Assembly (NCBI GenBank): GCA_023653245.1
Contig: JAMNXK010000087.1
Span: 1 to 7,520, forward strand
Length of the DNA: 7,520 nt
DNA from: Tagaea sp.
GTDB lineage: Bacteria > Pseudomonadota > Alphaproteobacteria > CACIAM-22H2
Direction: 5' to 3'
The position numbers were made by a program, and so were the translations under genes. How positions within the stretch are numbered: the first letter of the stretch is position 1; each line of letters opens with the position of its first letter. The notes below the pieces were generated by a model. It made no database searches, was not told the DNA's origin, and saw only the letters and a list, made by a program, of their open reading frames with translations. Shown here in pieces: positions 1-6,679 of this stretch.

Positions 1-206
1 GAATCGTCGCGCATCCGCCAGGCGTGGACGAGGCCCAGAACGAAAATCGGGAACCAGATCGAAAACGCGTAGCCCGATGGCGTTTCGGGCGAGGGCAGGC
101 CGCTCGCGCGCGCCGTCTCGCCGATATCGATTCCCCAGCCGGTGACGCGGTGGAAATAGGGCGCGAGGAATTGCGCGATCGCAAGGCCGAGAACCAGACG
201 CTTCAT
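1..206 (-). CDS. Partial membrane protein, possibly TspO-like tryptophan-rich sensory protein (N-terminal 68 residues)
   Basis: Read on the minus strand from ATG at 206-204; the gene runs off the left edge, so only the first 68 residues are visible. Residues 4-18 form a short hydrophobic segment. After a loop, residues 43-63 begin with PSGYAFSIW and continue as a second hydrophobic stretch. The G-Y-A-F-S-I-W pattern at the entry of a membrane helix recalls multi-helix tryptophan-rich sensory proteins of the TspO/MBR type, which bind porphyrins or other ligands in membranes. That family link is an inference from a short motif and could be wrong. A GGAG at 218-215 lies 8 bases before the ATG, and the start overlaps the glycosylase stop by four bases (ATGA), so this is likely the third gene of the minus-strand operon. 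Another small polytopic membrane protein remains possible. Confidence 0.55.
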   Translation of the reverse strand, partial: MKRLVLGLAIAQFLAPYFHRVTGWGIDIGETARASGLPSPETPSGYAFSIWFPIFVLGLVHAWRMRDD

Positions 207-856
207 GTCATGCGCTCCGCGATTCCGTGGAACACCGCTTCGAACATCGGCGGCGTCAGGCGGCCGGTATTCGTGTTGTAGCGCGAGCAATGATAGCTGT
301 CGGCCAGCGCGCGGCCATCGCCCAGATCGTGCAACGCGCCATGGGCGAACTTGGCCGAGGAAACCTTGCGCCCGAACGCGGTCAGCACCTGATCGTGCGC
401 CAAGCGGCCCAAGGCGAGCACCACGCGCAGCTTCGGCATCGCGGCGATCTCGGCGACCAAGAAGGGCCGGCAGGTCGCGGCTTCTTGGGGGGTGGGCTTG
501 TTCTGTGGCGGCAGACAGCGCACCGCGTTGGCGATCCGCGCACCCGTCAGGGCGAGGCTGTCCGGCGCCCACGCCGCGTCCTCGCGGCCCGCGCGATATT
601 CGCCTTTCGCCCAGCCGAACTTGAGAAGCGTGGCGTAGAGCAGATCGCCCGCGTAGTCGCCGGTGAAAGGCCGCCCCGTGCGGTTCGCCCCTTTGAGGCC
701 CGGCGCCAAGCCCACGATCAGCAGCTGGGCGCCGAGCGCGCCGAAGCTCGGCACCGGCGCGTTCGCCCAGGCGGGGTGTTTCGCGCGCAGCGCCGCGCGC
801 AAGGCGACCAGGCGCGGGCAGAGCGGGCAGTCGCGCGCCGGCTCGGCGAAGCTCAC
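203..856 (-). CDS. Uracil-DNA glycosylase, family 5 (UDGb)
   Basis: This 217-residue protein excises uracil, and in this family often other deaminated bases, from DNA, starting base-excision repair. Motif A contains GANRTGRPFTGD at residues 56-67, preceded by GLAPG at 49-53. Motif B is HCSRYNTNTG at 189-198. These are family-5 signatures; the GLAPG-GANRTG form separates it from family-4 enzymes (GEAPG-D-G). Four cysteines at 10, 13, 114 and 129 (CPLC, then two cysteines 14 residues apart) fit the 4Fe-4S cluster of families 4 and 5. GTG at 856-854 is chosen because the FAEPARDCPLC N-terminus suits the family and because it overlaps the upstream NYN stop by four bases (GTGA). The reading frame stays open far upstream, but that stretch lies over the NYN gene and shows no glycosylase motifs. 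Translational coupling to the NYN gene is likely. Confidence 0.93.
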   Translation of the reverse strand: MSFAEPARDCPLCPRLVALRAALRAKHPAWANAPVPSFGALGAQLLIVGLAPGLKGANRTGRPFTGDYAGDLLYATLLKFGWAKGEYRAGREDAAWAPDSLALTGARIANAVRCLPPQNKPTPQEAATCRPFLVAEIAAMPKLRVVLALGRLAHDQVLTAFGRKVSSAKFAHGALHDLGDGRALADSYHCSRYNTNTGRLTPPMFEAVFHGIAERMT

Positions 857-1461
857 GCGCGCTCGGGATCGGCCGGCGTCGGCATCGGCACCGGCGGCGC
901 CGGCGGCGTGGCGGCCAGGTCGCGCCGCTCGCCGCCTTGGCGGGCGATATGGGCGGAGAGCTCCTGCAACTCGATGAAATTGTCGGCCTGGCGGCGCAGA
1001 TCGTCGGAGATCATCGGCGGCGAGGTGCGGATGGTCGAGACCACCGATACGCGCAAGCCCTTGCGCTGCACCGCGTCGATCAAGCGGCGGAAATCGCCGT
1101 CGCCCGAGAACAGCACCACGTGATCGAGCGACGCCGAGAGCTCGAGCATGTCGACGGCGAGTTCGATGTCCATCGAGCCGCGGAAGCGCCGCCGGCCCAT
1201 CTGGTCGGTGAACTCCTTCATCGGCTTGGTGACCATGGTGTAGCCGTTGTAGTCGAGCCAATCGACCAGCGGGCGGACCGGCGAATAATCCTCCGCCTCG
1301 GCCAGTGCGGTGTAGTACAACGCGCGCAGCAAGCGGCCCTTGCCTTGGAAAAGCTGCAGCAGGCGCTTGTAGTCGATGTCGAAGCCGAGGGCCTTGGCCG
1401 CGTTGTAGAGATTGGGCCCGTCGATGAACAGCGCCAAACGCTCTTGCGGATAGAACGCCAT
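853..1461 (-). CDS. NYN domain protein, LabA/DUF88-like putative RNase
   Basis: This 202-residue protein belongs to the NYN (PIN-like) superfamily, whose members are metal-dependent RNases or RNA-binding relatives. The first strand carries FIDGPNLYN at residues 12-20, with D14 and N17 as the expected acidic-site residues. GSMDIELAVDML at 95-106 supplies D98 and D104, and SGDGDF at 119-124 supplies D121 and D123. The full acidic constellation therefore looks intact and catalytically competent. Residues 170-202 form a proline- and alanine-rich tail without obvious structure. ATG at 1461-1459 is selected over an upstream in-frame ATG at 1545 because a strong GGAGGG (1475-1470) lies 8 bases before it and the NYN fold starts directly after. 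It is the first gene of the minus-strand operon, diverges from folK, and its stop overlaps the glycosylase start. The cellular RNA target cannot be told from sequence. Confidence 0.9.
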   Translation of the reverse strand: MAFYPQERLALFIDGPNLYNAAKALGFDIDYKRLLQLFQGKGRLLRALYYTALAEAEDYSPVRPLVDWLDYNGYTMVTKPMKEFTDQMGRRRFRGSMDIELAVDMLELSASLDHVVLFSGDGDFRRLIDAVQRKGLRVSVVSTIRTSPPMISDDLRRQADNFIELQELSAHIARQGGERRDLAATPPAPPVPMPTPADPERA

Positions 1462-1559
1462 AACGATTTCCCTCCAATGCACGGACGCGAAATGATTCCG
1501 GGTCTGCAATGCGACTTGTGTAGCGCGGGCGCGCGCGCGCCACAAGGCGGAGCGATGCG
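1462..1559. promoter_or_regulatory. Divergent intergenic region between NYN and folK
   Basis: This 98-bp spacer must hold the start signals of both the leftward operon and folK. A weak leftward sigma70-like candidate is TTGTGG (1545-1540), 17 bases, TACACA (1522-1517); only three of six bases match consensus in each box, so it is tentative. The spacer between these boxes contains a (GC)6 alternating tract at 1529-1540, inside the 14-base palindrome 1528-1541. No convincing rightward promoter is visible. The folK ribosome binding site, AAGGCGGAG, is at 1544-1552, 7 bases before its ATG. Confidence 0.45.
1470..1475 (-). promoter_or_regulatory. Ribosome binding site of the NYN gene
   Basis: On the minus strand this reads GGAGGG, close to the ideal anti-16S sequence, 8 bases before the ATG at 1461. 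It settles the start of the NYN gene and is the best Shine-Dalgarno match seen in the window; most other genes here rely on overlap with the preceding gene. Confidence 0.8.
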
Positions 1560-2057
1560 ATGATCCTGATCGGCCTCGGCGCGAATTTGCCCGGCGCGTT
1601 CGGCGCGCCCGCGGAGGCGATCGAAGCGGCGCTCGCGGCGCTCGATCGCGCGCCGTGCCGTCTGGTCGCGCGCTCGCGGCTTTATGAAAGCCCGCCTTGG
1701 CCGCAACCTTCGGACCAGCCGTGGTACGTCAACGCGGTGGCGCGGATCGAAACCGCGCTCGCGCCCGAAGCGCTGCTCGATCGTCTGCACGCCATCGAGC
1801 GGGAATTCGGCCGCGAACGCGGGGCGCGCAACGCCGCGCGCACGCTCGATCTCGATCTGCTCGATTTCGACGGCATCGCGCGCGCGGGCGCGCCGACGCT
1901 GCCCCATCCGCGCCTGACGGAACGCGCTTTCGTGCTGCGGCCCTTGCGCGATGTGGCGCCCGATTGGCGCCATCCGGCCGACGGGCGGACGCTGCCGCAA
2001 CTGCTCGCGGCACTGCCACCCGATACGGTTTGCCGGCCTTTGGCGTCAACGCCTTGA
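1560..2057 (+). CDS. folK: 2-amino-4-hydroxy-6-hydroxymethyldihydropteridine pyrophosphokinase (HPPK)
   Basis: HPPK transfers pyrophosphate from ATP to 6-hydroxymethyl-7,8-dihydropterin, the step before dihydropteroate synthase in folate synthesis; it acts in the cytoplasm. The 165-residue length is typical. The N-terminus IGLGANLPG (residues 4-12) is the usual first strand and loop, and YESPPW (42-47) is the family's substrate-loop motif. R94-T-L-D97-L-D99 carries the two magnesium-binding aspartates, and [16 protein letters not shown] (114-129) is the C-terminal family signature. ATG at 1560 has an AAGGCGGAG element 7 bases upstream and starts directly at the first strand. An ATG at 1555 is out of frame and stops after two codons. 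Other folate genes are not in the window. It lies 97 bases upstream of rpoZ on the same strand with no clear terminator between them, so read-through is possible. Confidence 0.95.
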   Translation: MILIGLGANLPGAFGAPAEAIEAALAALDRAPCRLVARSRLYESPPWPQPSDQPWYVNAVARIETALAPEALLDRLHAIEREFGRERGARNAARTLDLDLLDFDGIARAGAPTLPHPRLTERAFVLRPLRDVAPDWRHPADGRTLPQLLAALPPDTVCRPLASTP

Positions 2058-2087
2058 GCCACCACCATTTTTTTGGTCCGGGAAAGA

Positions 2088-2116
2088 TTGTGTTGCGGCG
2101 CGACGCTCTATATATT
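2088..2116 (+). promoter_or_regulatory. Probable sigma70-type promoter for rpoZ
   Basis: TTGTGT (2088-2093) and TATATT (2111-2116) are separated by exactly 17 bases. The -10 box matches TATAAT at five of six positions and the -35 at three of six. It sits in the only AT-rich patch of a GC-rich region, in the 97-bp gap after folK. Transcription would start near 2123, giving a leader of about 30 bases before the rpoZ ATG. The downstream genes have almost no spacing, so this promoter may serve rpoZ and much of the cluster beyond it. No experimental support is available here. Confidence 0.6.
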
Positions 2117-2154
2117 GCCGGCCTCCCATTCAGGACGAATTTTCGGAGTGCCGC

Positions 2155-2553
2155 ATGGCCCGCGTGACCGTCGAAGACTGCGTGACCAAGATCCCGAACC
2201 GTTTCGAGCTGGTGATGCTCGCCGCCCAGCGCGCGCGGGAGATTTCCGCGGGCTCGCCGCTGACGGTCGAGAAGGACAACGACAAGAACCCGGTGATCGC
2301 GCTGCGCGAAATCGCGGACGACTCCTTGGCGCTCGATAACCTGCGCCAGTCGCTGATCCAAGGGCTGCAGCGCCAGGTCGAAAGCGAAGAGCCGCAAGAC
2401 GACGCGATGGAGCTGCTCGCCCAGGACCGCGACATCGCCGGCGTGCCCGAAGAGGCGACGCTGGACGGTATCGAGGACGAGATGGACGTCGAAGACGCCG
2501 AGACCGCCGCCGCGAAGGTCGGCGCCGCCGACGCCGCGTCGCCCGAAGAGTGA
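2155..2553 (+). CDS. rpoZ: RNA polymerase omega subunit
   Basis: Omega helps fold and assemble the beta-prime subunit of RNA polymerase. The 132-residue protein begins [19 protein letters not shown], the conserved omega N-terminus, followed by [20 protein letters not shown] and a short helix through about residue 70. In E. coli the N-terminal MAR residues form part of ppGpp site 1 at the omega/beta-prime interface, and they are present here. Residues 75-132 form a long acidic tail rich in D and E, as seen in alphaproteobacterial omegas, which are longer than the roughly 90-residue E. coli protein. ATG at 2155 has CGGAG six bases upstream (2144-2148). The frame is open further upstream but that stretch overlaps folK and the promoter. 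The gene is followed after 16 bases by the likely RSH start, so the polymerase subunit and the alarmone enzyme are probably co-transcribed. Confidence 0.96.
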   Translation: MARVTVEDCVTKIPNRFELVMLAAQRAREISAGSPLTVEKDNDKNPVIALREIADDSLALDNLRQSLIQGLQRQVESEEPQDDAMELLAQDRDIAGVPEEATLDGIEDEMDVEDAETAAAKVGAADAASPEE

Positions 2554-2569
2554 CCGGTCCGGGGGTGCC

Positions 2570-4810
2570 TTGAGCGCCGACGGCACCTCCGATCCCGAAG
2601 CGCCACCGGCGCCGGCGCCGAAACGTTCGCGGCCCATGATGCGGGCCTTCGAACTCGTCGAACGCGTCAAGGCCTACGATCCCGACGCCGACGAGGATCT
2701 GATCAACCGCGCTTACGTCTATTCGCTGAAGGTGCACGGCGCGCAGATCCGCGCCTCGGGCGATCCGTATTTCTCCCACCCGCTCGAAGTCGCGGGCATT
2801 CTCACGCAGTACCGTCTCGACACGGCGTCGATCGTCACCGCGCTGTTGCACGACACGGTCGAGGACACGCTCGCCTCGGTCGACGAGATCGAGCGTCTGT
2901 TCGGGCCCGAAATCGGCCGCTTGGTCGACGGGGTGACGAAGCTCTCGCGCCTCGAGCTCCAGACGCAATCCGACCGCGCCAAACAGGCCGAGAATTTCCG
3001 CAAGCTGCTGCTGGCGATGTCCGAGGACATCCGCGTGCTGCTGGTCAAGCTCGCCGACCGGCTGCACAACATGCGCACGATCGAGCACATCCCCAAGATC
3101 GAGAAGCGCCAGCGCATCGCGCGCGAGACGATGGACATCTACGCGCCGCTGGCCGAGCGCATCGGCATGCGGCGCATCCAGGAGGAGCTGGAGGACATCG
3201 CCTTCGGCCAGCTCAATCCCGACGCGCGCGCCTCGATCGTCACGCGCCTGCAGCATCTGCGCGCGCGCGGGGCGGACGTCGTGGCGCGCGTGGCCGAGCG
3301 CATCTCGGCGGTGTTCGAGGCGGACGGCGTGACGGCCCAGGTCTCGGGCCGCGAGAAATCCCCGTACTCGATCTGGCGCAAGACCCAGCGCAAGAACGTC
3401 GCCTTCGAGCAGCTCTCCGACATCATGGCCTTCCGCGTGCTCGTCGATGACGCCGCCGATTGCTATCGCGCGCTCGGTGTCGTGCATTCGCATTGGCGCG
3501 TGGTCCCAGGCCGGTTCAAGGATTACATCTCCGTCTCAAAGCCCAACGGCTACAAGTCGCTGCATACCGGGATTTTCGGGCCCGAAGGCCAGCGCATCGA
3601 AATCCAGATCCGCACGCGCGACATGCACGAGATCGCCGAGTTCGGCGTCGCCGCGCACTGGTCGTACAAGGAAGGCCGCCCGCTGCGCGCCGAAGGGGCC
3701 GCCGTCAAGGACGGCCAGCAATACCGATGGATGCGCGAGCTGCTCGACATCCTGGAGCACACCTCGAACCCCGAGGAATTCCTCGAGCACACCAAGCTCG
3801 AAATGTACCAGGACCAGGTCTTCTGCTTCACGCCTAAGGGCGATCTGATCGCCCTGCCGCGCGGCGCCACGCCGGTGGATTTCGCCTACGCGGTCCACTC
3901 GGCGGTCGGCGACCATTGCGTGGGGGCGAAGATCAACGGGCGCATGATGCCGCTGCGCACGGCGCTGTCCAACGGCGACCAGGTCGAAGTCGTCACGTCC
4001 AAGGCGCAAGTGCCGTCGCCGACCTGGGAGCGATTCGTCGTCACCGGCAAGGCGCGCGCGCGCATCCGGCGCTTCGTCCGCTCCCAGCAGCGCCACCAAT
4101 TCGTCGAGCTCGGCCGCTCGATGCTGCAAAAGGCGTTCAAGGCCGAGGGCTACGACTACGCCGACAAGTCGCTCGAGGGCGCCGTCAAGCCGCTCAAGGC
4201 CGACGGCGTGGAGGATCTCATCGCCGAAGTCGGCTCGGGCCAGGTCTCCGACCGCGAAGTGCTGAACATCCTGTTCCCCGAGAGCCGGCCGCAGCCCAAG
4301 CCCGTCAACGTGGTGCCGATCCGCAAGAGCAAGGCGGCACCGGGCGACGGCCCGCGCAACCGCGTGCCGATCAAGGGCTTGATCCCGGGCATGGCGATCC
4401 ATTTCGCCGGCTGCTGCCATCCGCTGCCCGGCGACCGGATCGTGGGCATCGTGACCACGGGGCGCGGCGTGACGATCCATACGATCGATTGCGACACGCT
4501 CGAGCAGTTCGCCGACCAGCCCGCGCGCTGGATCGACGTCGGCTGGGACGTCGAGAGCGAGGCGGGCGCCGCGTTCACCGGGCGCATCGCCATGGTCGTG
4601 CGCAACGAGGCGGGCAGCCTGGGCGCCCTGTCGACCGTGATCGCCAAGAACGGCGGCAACATCACGAACCTGAAGATCACCAACCGGACGACCGAGTTCT
4701 GGGAGATGATCATCGACGTCGAAGTGCGCGACGTGAAGCACCTGACCAACGTGGTCGCGGCCTTGCGCGCCACGCCGGTGATCAACTCGGCCGAGCGCGC
4801 GCGCGGATGA
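2570..4810 (+). CDS. Bifunctional (p)ppGpp synthetase/hydrolase, Rel/SpoT homologue (RSH)
   Basis: A long RSH enzyme that makes and degrades (p)ppGpp, the stringent-response alarmone. Numbering from TTG at 2570 (746 residues): the HD hydrolase domain is at about 60-170, with H70, H94-D95, E98-D99 and ADRLHNMRT around 162-170, all intact. The synthetase domain is at about 260-375, with RFKD at 315-318 and the nucleotide-stacking loop GYKSLHT at 327-333. RxKD is typical of bifunctional enzymes, whereas E. coli RelA has ExDD. A TGS domain (about 417-478), a zinc-finger-like CCHPLPGD (C615, C616, H617) and a C-terminal ACT domain (about 670-746) follow. The start is uncertain. TTG 2570 has GGGGG 4 bases upstream and lies 16 bases after rpoZ. 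ATG 2636 begins [11 protein letters not shown], matching the usual family N-terminus, but lacks a ribosome site. Whether it is named rel, spoT or rsh is convention. Confidence 0.95.
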   Translation: MSADGTSDPEAPPAPAPKRSRPMMRAFELVERVKAYDPDADEDLINRAYVYSLKVHGAQIRASGDPYFSHPLEVAGILTQYRLDTASIVTALLHDTVEDTLASVDEIERLFGPEIGRLVDGVTKLSRLELQTQSDRAKQAENFRKLLLAMSEDIRVLLVKLADRLHNMRTIEHIPKIEKRQRIARETMDIYAPLAERIGMRRIQEELEDIAFGQLNPDARASIVTRLQHLRARGADVVARVAERISAVFEADGVTAQVSGREKSPYSIWRKTQRKNVAFEQLSDIMAFRVLVDDAADCYRALGVVHSHWRVVPGRFKDYISVSKPNGYKSLHTGIFGPEGQRIEIQIRTRDMHEIAEFGVAAHWSYKEGRPLRAEGAAVKDGQQYRWMRELLDILEHTSNPEEFLEHTKLEMYQDQVFCFTPKGDLIALPRGATPVDFAYAVHSAVGDHCVGAKINGRMMPLRTALSNGDQVEVVTSKAQVPSPTWERFVVTGKARARIRRFVRSQQRHQFVELGRSMLQKAFKAEGYDYADKSLEGAVKPLKADGVEDLIAEVGSGQVSDREVLNILFPESRPQPKPVNVVPIRKSKAAPGDGPRNRVPIKGLIPGMAIHFAGCCHPLPGDRIVGIVTTGRGVTIHTIDCDTLEQFADQPARWIDVGWDVESEAGAAFTGRIAMVVRNEAGSLGALSTVIAKNGGNITNLKITNRTTEFWEMIIDVEVRDVKHLTNVVAALRATPVINSAERARG

Positions 4811-5208
4811 TCCTCGGTCTTGGTTCCGATCTGGTGGACATCCGGCGCGTCGAGAAGACGCTGGCGCGCTTCGGCGCGCGCTTCACGCAGCGCATTTTCA
4901 CCGAAGGCGAGCGCGCCAAGTCCGAGCGCCGCGCCCAGCGCGCCGCCTCCTACGCGCGGCGCTTCGCGGCCAAGGAGGCGTGCTCCAAGGCGCTGGGCAC
5001 GGGTTTCCGCCAGGCGGTCTATTGGCGCGACATGGAGGTCGTGAACCTGCCCGGCGGCAAGCCCACCATGAAGCTGACCGGCGGGGCGGCCGCGCGCCTG
5101 GCCAAGCTGGTGCCGCCGGGCATGCGCGCCCAGATCGACGTGAGCCTGACCGACGATCCGCCGATGGCCAGCGCCATCGTGATCATCTCGGCCGTGCCCG
5201 CGACTTGA
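4807..5208 (+). CDS. acpS: Holo-[acyl-carrier-protein] synthase
   Basis: AcpS transfers the 4'-phosphopantetheine group from coenzyme A to a serine of apo-ACP, activating it for fatty-acid synthesis in the cytoplasm. The 133-residue protein starts [14 protein letters not shown], with the metal-binding D8 (E. coli D9). The signature [14 protein letters not shown] at residues 51-64 carries E57 and K61, the equivalents of E. coli E58 and K62. The C-terminal half ([25 protein letters not shown]) completes the family fold. ATG at 4807 overlaps the RSH stop by four bases (ATGA) and has no strong ribosome binding site, so translation by re-initiation after RSH is likely. In related genomes pdxJ often sits next to acpS; here it is missing and RSH takes its place. 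Confidence 0.96.
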   Translation: MILGLGSDLVDIRRVEKTLARFGARFTQRIFTEGERAKSERRAQRAASYARRFAAKEACSKALGTGFRQAVYWRDMEVVNLPGGKPTMKLTGGAAARLAKLVPPGMRAQIDVSLTDDPPMASAIVIISAVPAT

Positions 5209-5261
5209 CGGACGCGCCGCCCTCGGTCCATATCGCGCCCTTCACCATTCCCCGGCATCCC

Positions 5262-5993
5262 ATGCAATCGCGCTCCGGCTTCATCGAAACGGTCAAGACG
5301 CTCGTCTACGCGGTGCTCATCGCGCTGGGCATCCGCACCTTTCTGTTCGAGCCGTTCAACATTCCCTCGGCCTCGATGGTGCCCACGCTGCTGGTGGGCG
5401 ACTATCTGTTCGTCTCGAAATTCACCTACGGCTATTCCTTCGCCTCGCTGCCCTACGGGCTCAAGCTGTTCGACGGGCGGATCGCGGGCTCGGCCCCCGA
5501 GCGCGGCGACGTCGTGGTGTTCAAGCTGCCGCGCGACGACAAGACCGACTACATCAAGCGCGTGATCGGCCTGCCCGGCGACCGCATCCGCGTGGCCGGC
5601 GGCACGCTGCACATCAACGGCGAGGCGGTGGCCTTGCGCCGCCTGCCCGATTTCGTCGACGACGAGCGCGGCTTCGCCGTGCGCTACGCCCAGTTCGTCG
5701 AGACGCTGCCTGGCGGGCGCGAGCACCGGATCCTGAAGATCAACAACGAAGGCCCGTTCAACAACACCCAGGAATACGTGGTGCCGCCGGCGCATTTCTT
5801 CGCCATGGGCGACCACCGCGACAACTCCCAAGACAGCCGCGATCCGCATTCGGTCGGGTTCGTGCCGTTCGACAATATCGTCGGCCGCGCGCAGATCCTG
5901 TTCTTCTCGACCGACGGCTCGGCCAATTTCTTCCTGCCTTGGACCTGGTTCACGGCCGCGCGCTATTCGCGCCTGCTGGACGCGATCCGTTGA
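5262..5993 (+). CDS. lepB: Signal peptidase I
   Basis: LepB cleaves signal peptides from exported proteins at the outer face of the inner membrane. Numbering from ATG 5262 (243 residues): a single N-terminal membrane anchor at about 13-29 is followed by NIPSASMVPTL, where S38 is the catalytic serine. YIKRVIGLPGD (97-107) supplies the general-base lysine K99. The conserved GDHRDNSQDSR box is at 183-193. All family boxes are present and the length suits an alphaproteobacterial enzyme with one anchor. The start is uncertain: the frame is open back to TTG at 5205, which overlaps the acpS stop as TTGA and would add 19 residues before the ATG. Neither start has a clear ribosome binding site. ATG 5262 is preferred because the anchor begins shortly after it, as in relatives. 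It is encoded directly upstream of rnc, an order conserved from E. coli. Confidence 0.95.
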   Translation: MQSRSGFIETVKTLVYAVLIALGIRTFLFEPFNIPSASMVPTLLVGDYLFVSKFTYGYSFASLPYGLKLFDGRIAGSAPERGDVVVFKLPRDDKTDYIKRVIGLPGDRIRVAGGTLHINGEAVALRRLPDFVDDERGFAVRYAQFVETLPGGREHRILKINNEGPFNNTQEYVVPPAHFFAMGDHRDNSQDSRDPHSVGFVPFDNIVGRAQILFFSTDGSANFFLPWTWFTAARYSRLLDAIR

Positions 5994-6679
5994 GCGCGCG
6001 CAAGGCCCTCGAAGACGCTCTCGGCCATCGCTTCGCCGATCCGGATACGCTCACCGCCGCCCTCGCGCATTCCTCGCTCGGCCGCAAAGGCGACGCGCGC
6101 AGCTCGGGCCAAGGCTTCGAGCGGCTGGAGTTTCTCGGCGATCGCGTGGTGGCGCTGGTCGTGGCCGACCTGCTGACGCGCAAATTCCCCGACGAAGACG
6201 AGGGCGATCTCGCCAAGCGCCACGCGTTCCTGGTGCGCCGCGACGCGCTCGCCGAGCTGGCGCGCGCGCTCGGCGTCGGGGCGGCGCTGACGCTGTCGAA
6301 TTCGGAGGAGCAAAGCGGGGGCCGCGACGCGCCGGGCGTCCTGGCCGACGCGTTCGAAGCGTGCGTCGGGGCCGTGTTCCGCGACGGCGGATTCGCACCC
6401 GCCAGCGCGCTGGTCGCGCGGCTGTTCGAGCCCTTGCTCGGCGGCGCGCCGCCGCGCGAGGCCAAGACGGCGTTGCAGGAATGGGCGCAAGGCCGGGGCT
6501 TGGCGCTGCCGGTCTACGAAACGATCGATCAAGCGGGTGTCGCGCATGCGCCGGTGTTCACCGTGCGCGTCGGCGTCGCCGGCCACGCGCCCGAGACCGC
6601 CGACGGCACCAACAAGCGCGAGGCCGAGCGCGCGGCGGCCGCGAAGCTTCTCGCGCGCCTCGAAGGGAAATCGCCATGA
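5990..6679 (+). CDS. rnc: Ribonuclease III
   Basis: RNase III cuts double-stranded RNA, including the 30S rRNA precursor and structured mRNAs. Numbering from TTG 5990 (229 residues): the nuclease domain holds ERLEFLGDRVVAL at 44-56, with E47 and D51, and ADAFEACVGAVF at 119-130, with D120 and E123; these match the four catalytic acids E41, D45, D114 and E117 of E. coli. A double-stranded RNA binding domain occupies about 157-225, starting AKTALQEWAQGRGL and ending NKREAERAAAAKLL. TTG 5990 is chosen because it overlaps the lepB stop as TTGA and gives the normal N-terminus, SARKALEDALGHRF. An ATG at 5939 would add 17 residues and overlap lepB by 55 bases. The stop overlaps the era start (ATGA). 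Pairing with era is widely conserved, and both products act in 16S rRNA maturation. Confidence 0.95.
   Translation: MSARKALEDALGHRFADPDTLTAALAHSSLGRKGDARSSGQGFERLEFLGDRVVALVVADLLTRKFPDEDEGDLAKRHAFLVRRDALAELARALGVGAALTLSNSEEQSGGRDAPGVLADAFEACVGAVFRDGGFAPASALVARLFEPLLGGAPPREAKTALQEWAQGRGLALPVYETIDQAGVAHAPVFTVRVGVAGHAPETADGTNKREAERAAAAKLLARLEGKSP
6662..6667 (+). promoter_or_regulatory. Ribosome binding site of era
   Basis: GAAGGG inside the last codons of rnc lies 8 bases before the era ATG at 6676. It gives era its own initiation signal in addition to the four-base overlap with rnc, and it fixes the era start. Confidence 0.6.

Noticed and set aside
857..1543. The glycosylase reading frame stays open upstream across the whole NYN gene, suggesting a frameshifted NYN-glycosylase fusion
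   Set aside because: The upstream translation is arginine/alanine-rich with no glycosylase features, the NYN gene in the other frame has all its motifs, and a GTGA overlap explains the junction. Open alternative frames are expected at this GC content, and I see no slippery site.
1555..1563. Two-codon mini reading frame ATG CGA TGA overlapping the folK start
   Set aside because: The ribosome site at 1544-1552 is only 2 bases from this ATG but 7 from the folK ATG, so folK is favoured; chance occurrence is the simplest explanation.
2042..2077. Possible rho-independent terminator after folK: small hairpin GGCG-TCAA-CGCC and a run of seven T at 2068-2074
   Set aside because: The hairpin stem is only 4-5 bp, sits inside folK and ends about 15 bases before the T run. 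The ACCA/TGGT repeat flanking the T run is only 4 bp. It does not have terminator geometry.
2108..4741. Long minus-strand open frames of more than 400 codons opposite rpoZ and RSH (2108-3493 and 3536-4741)
   Set aside because: They are rich in R, A, D and H with no recognisable domain and lie opposite strongly conserved genes. They reflect high GC in the third codon position rather than real antisense genes.
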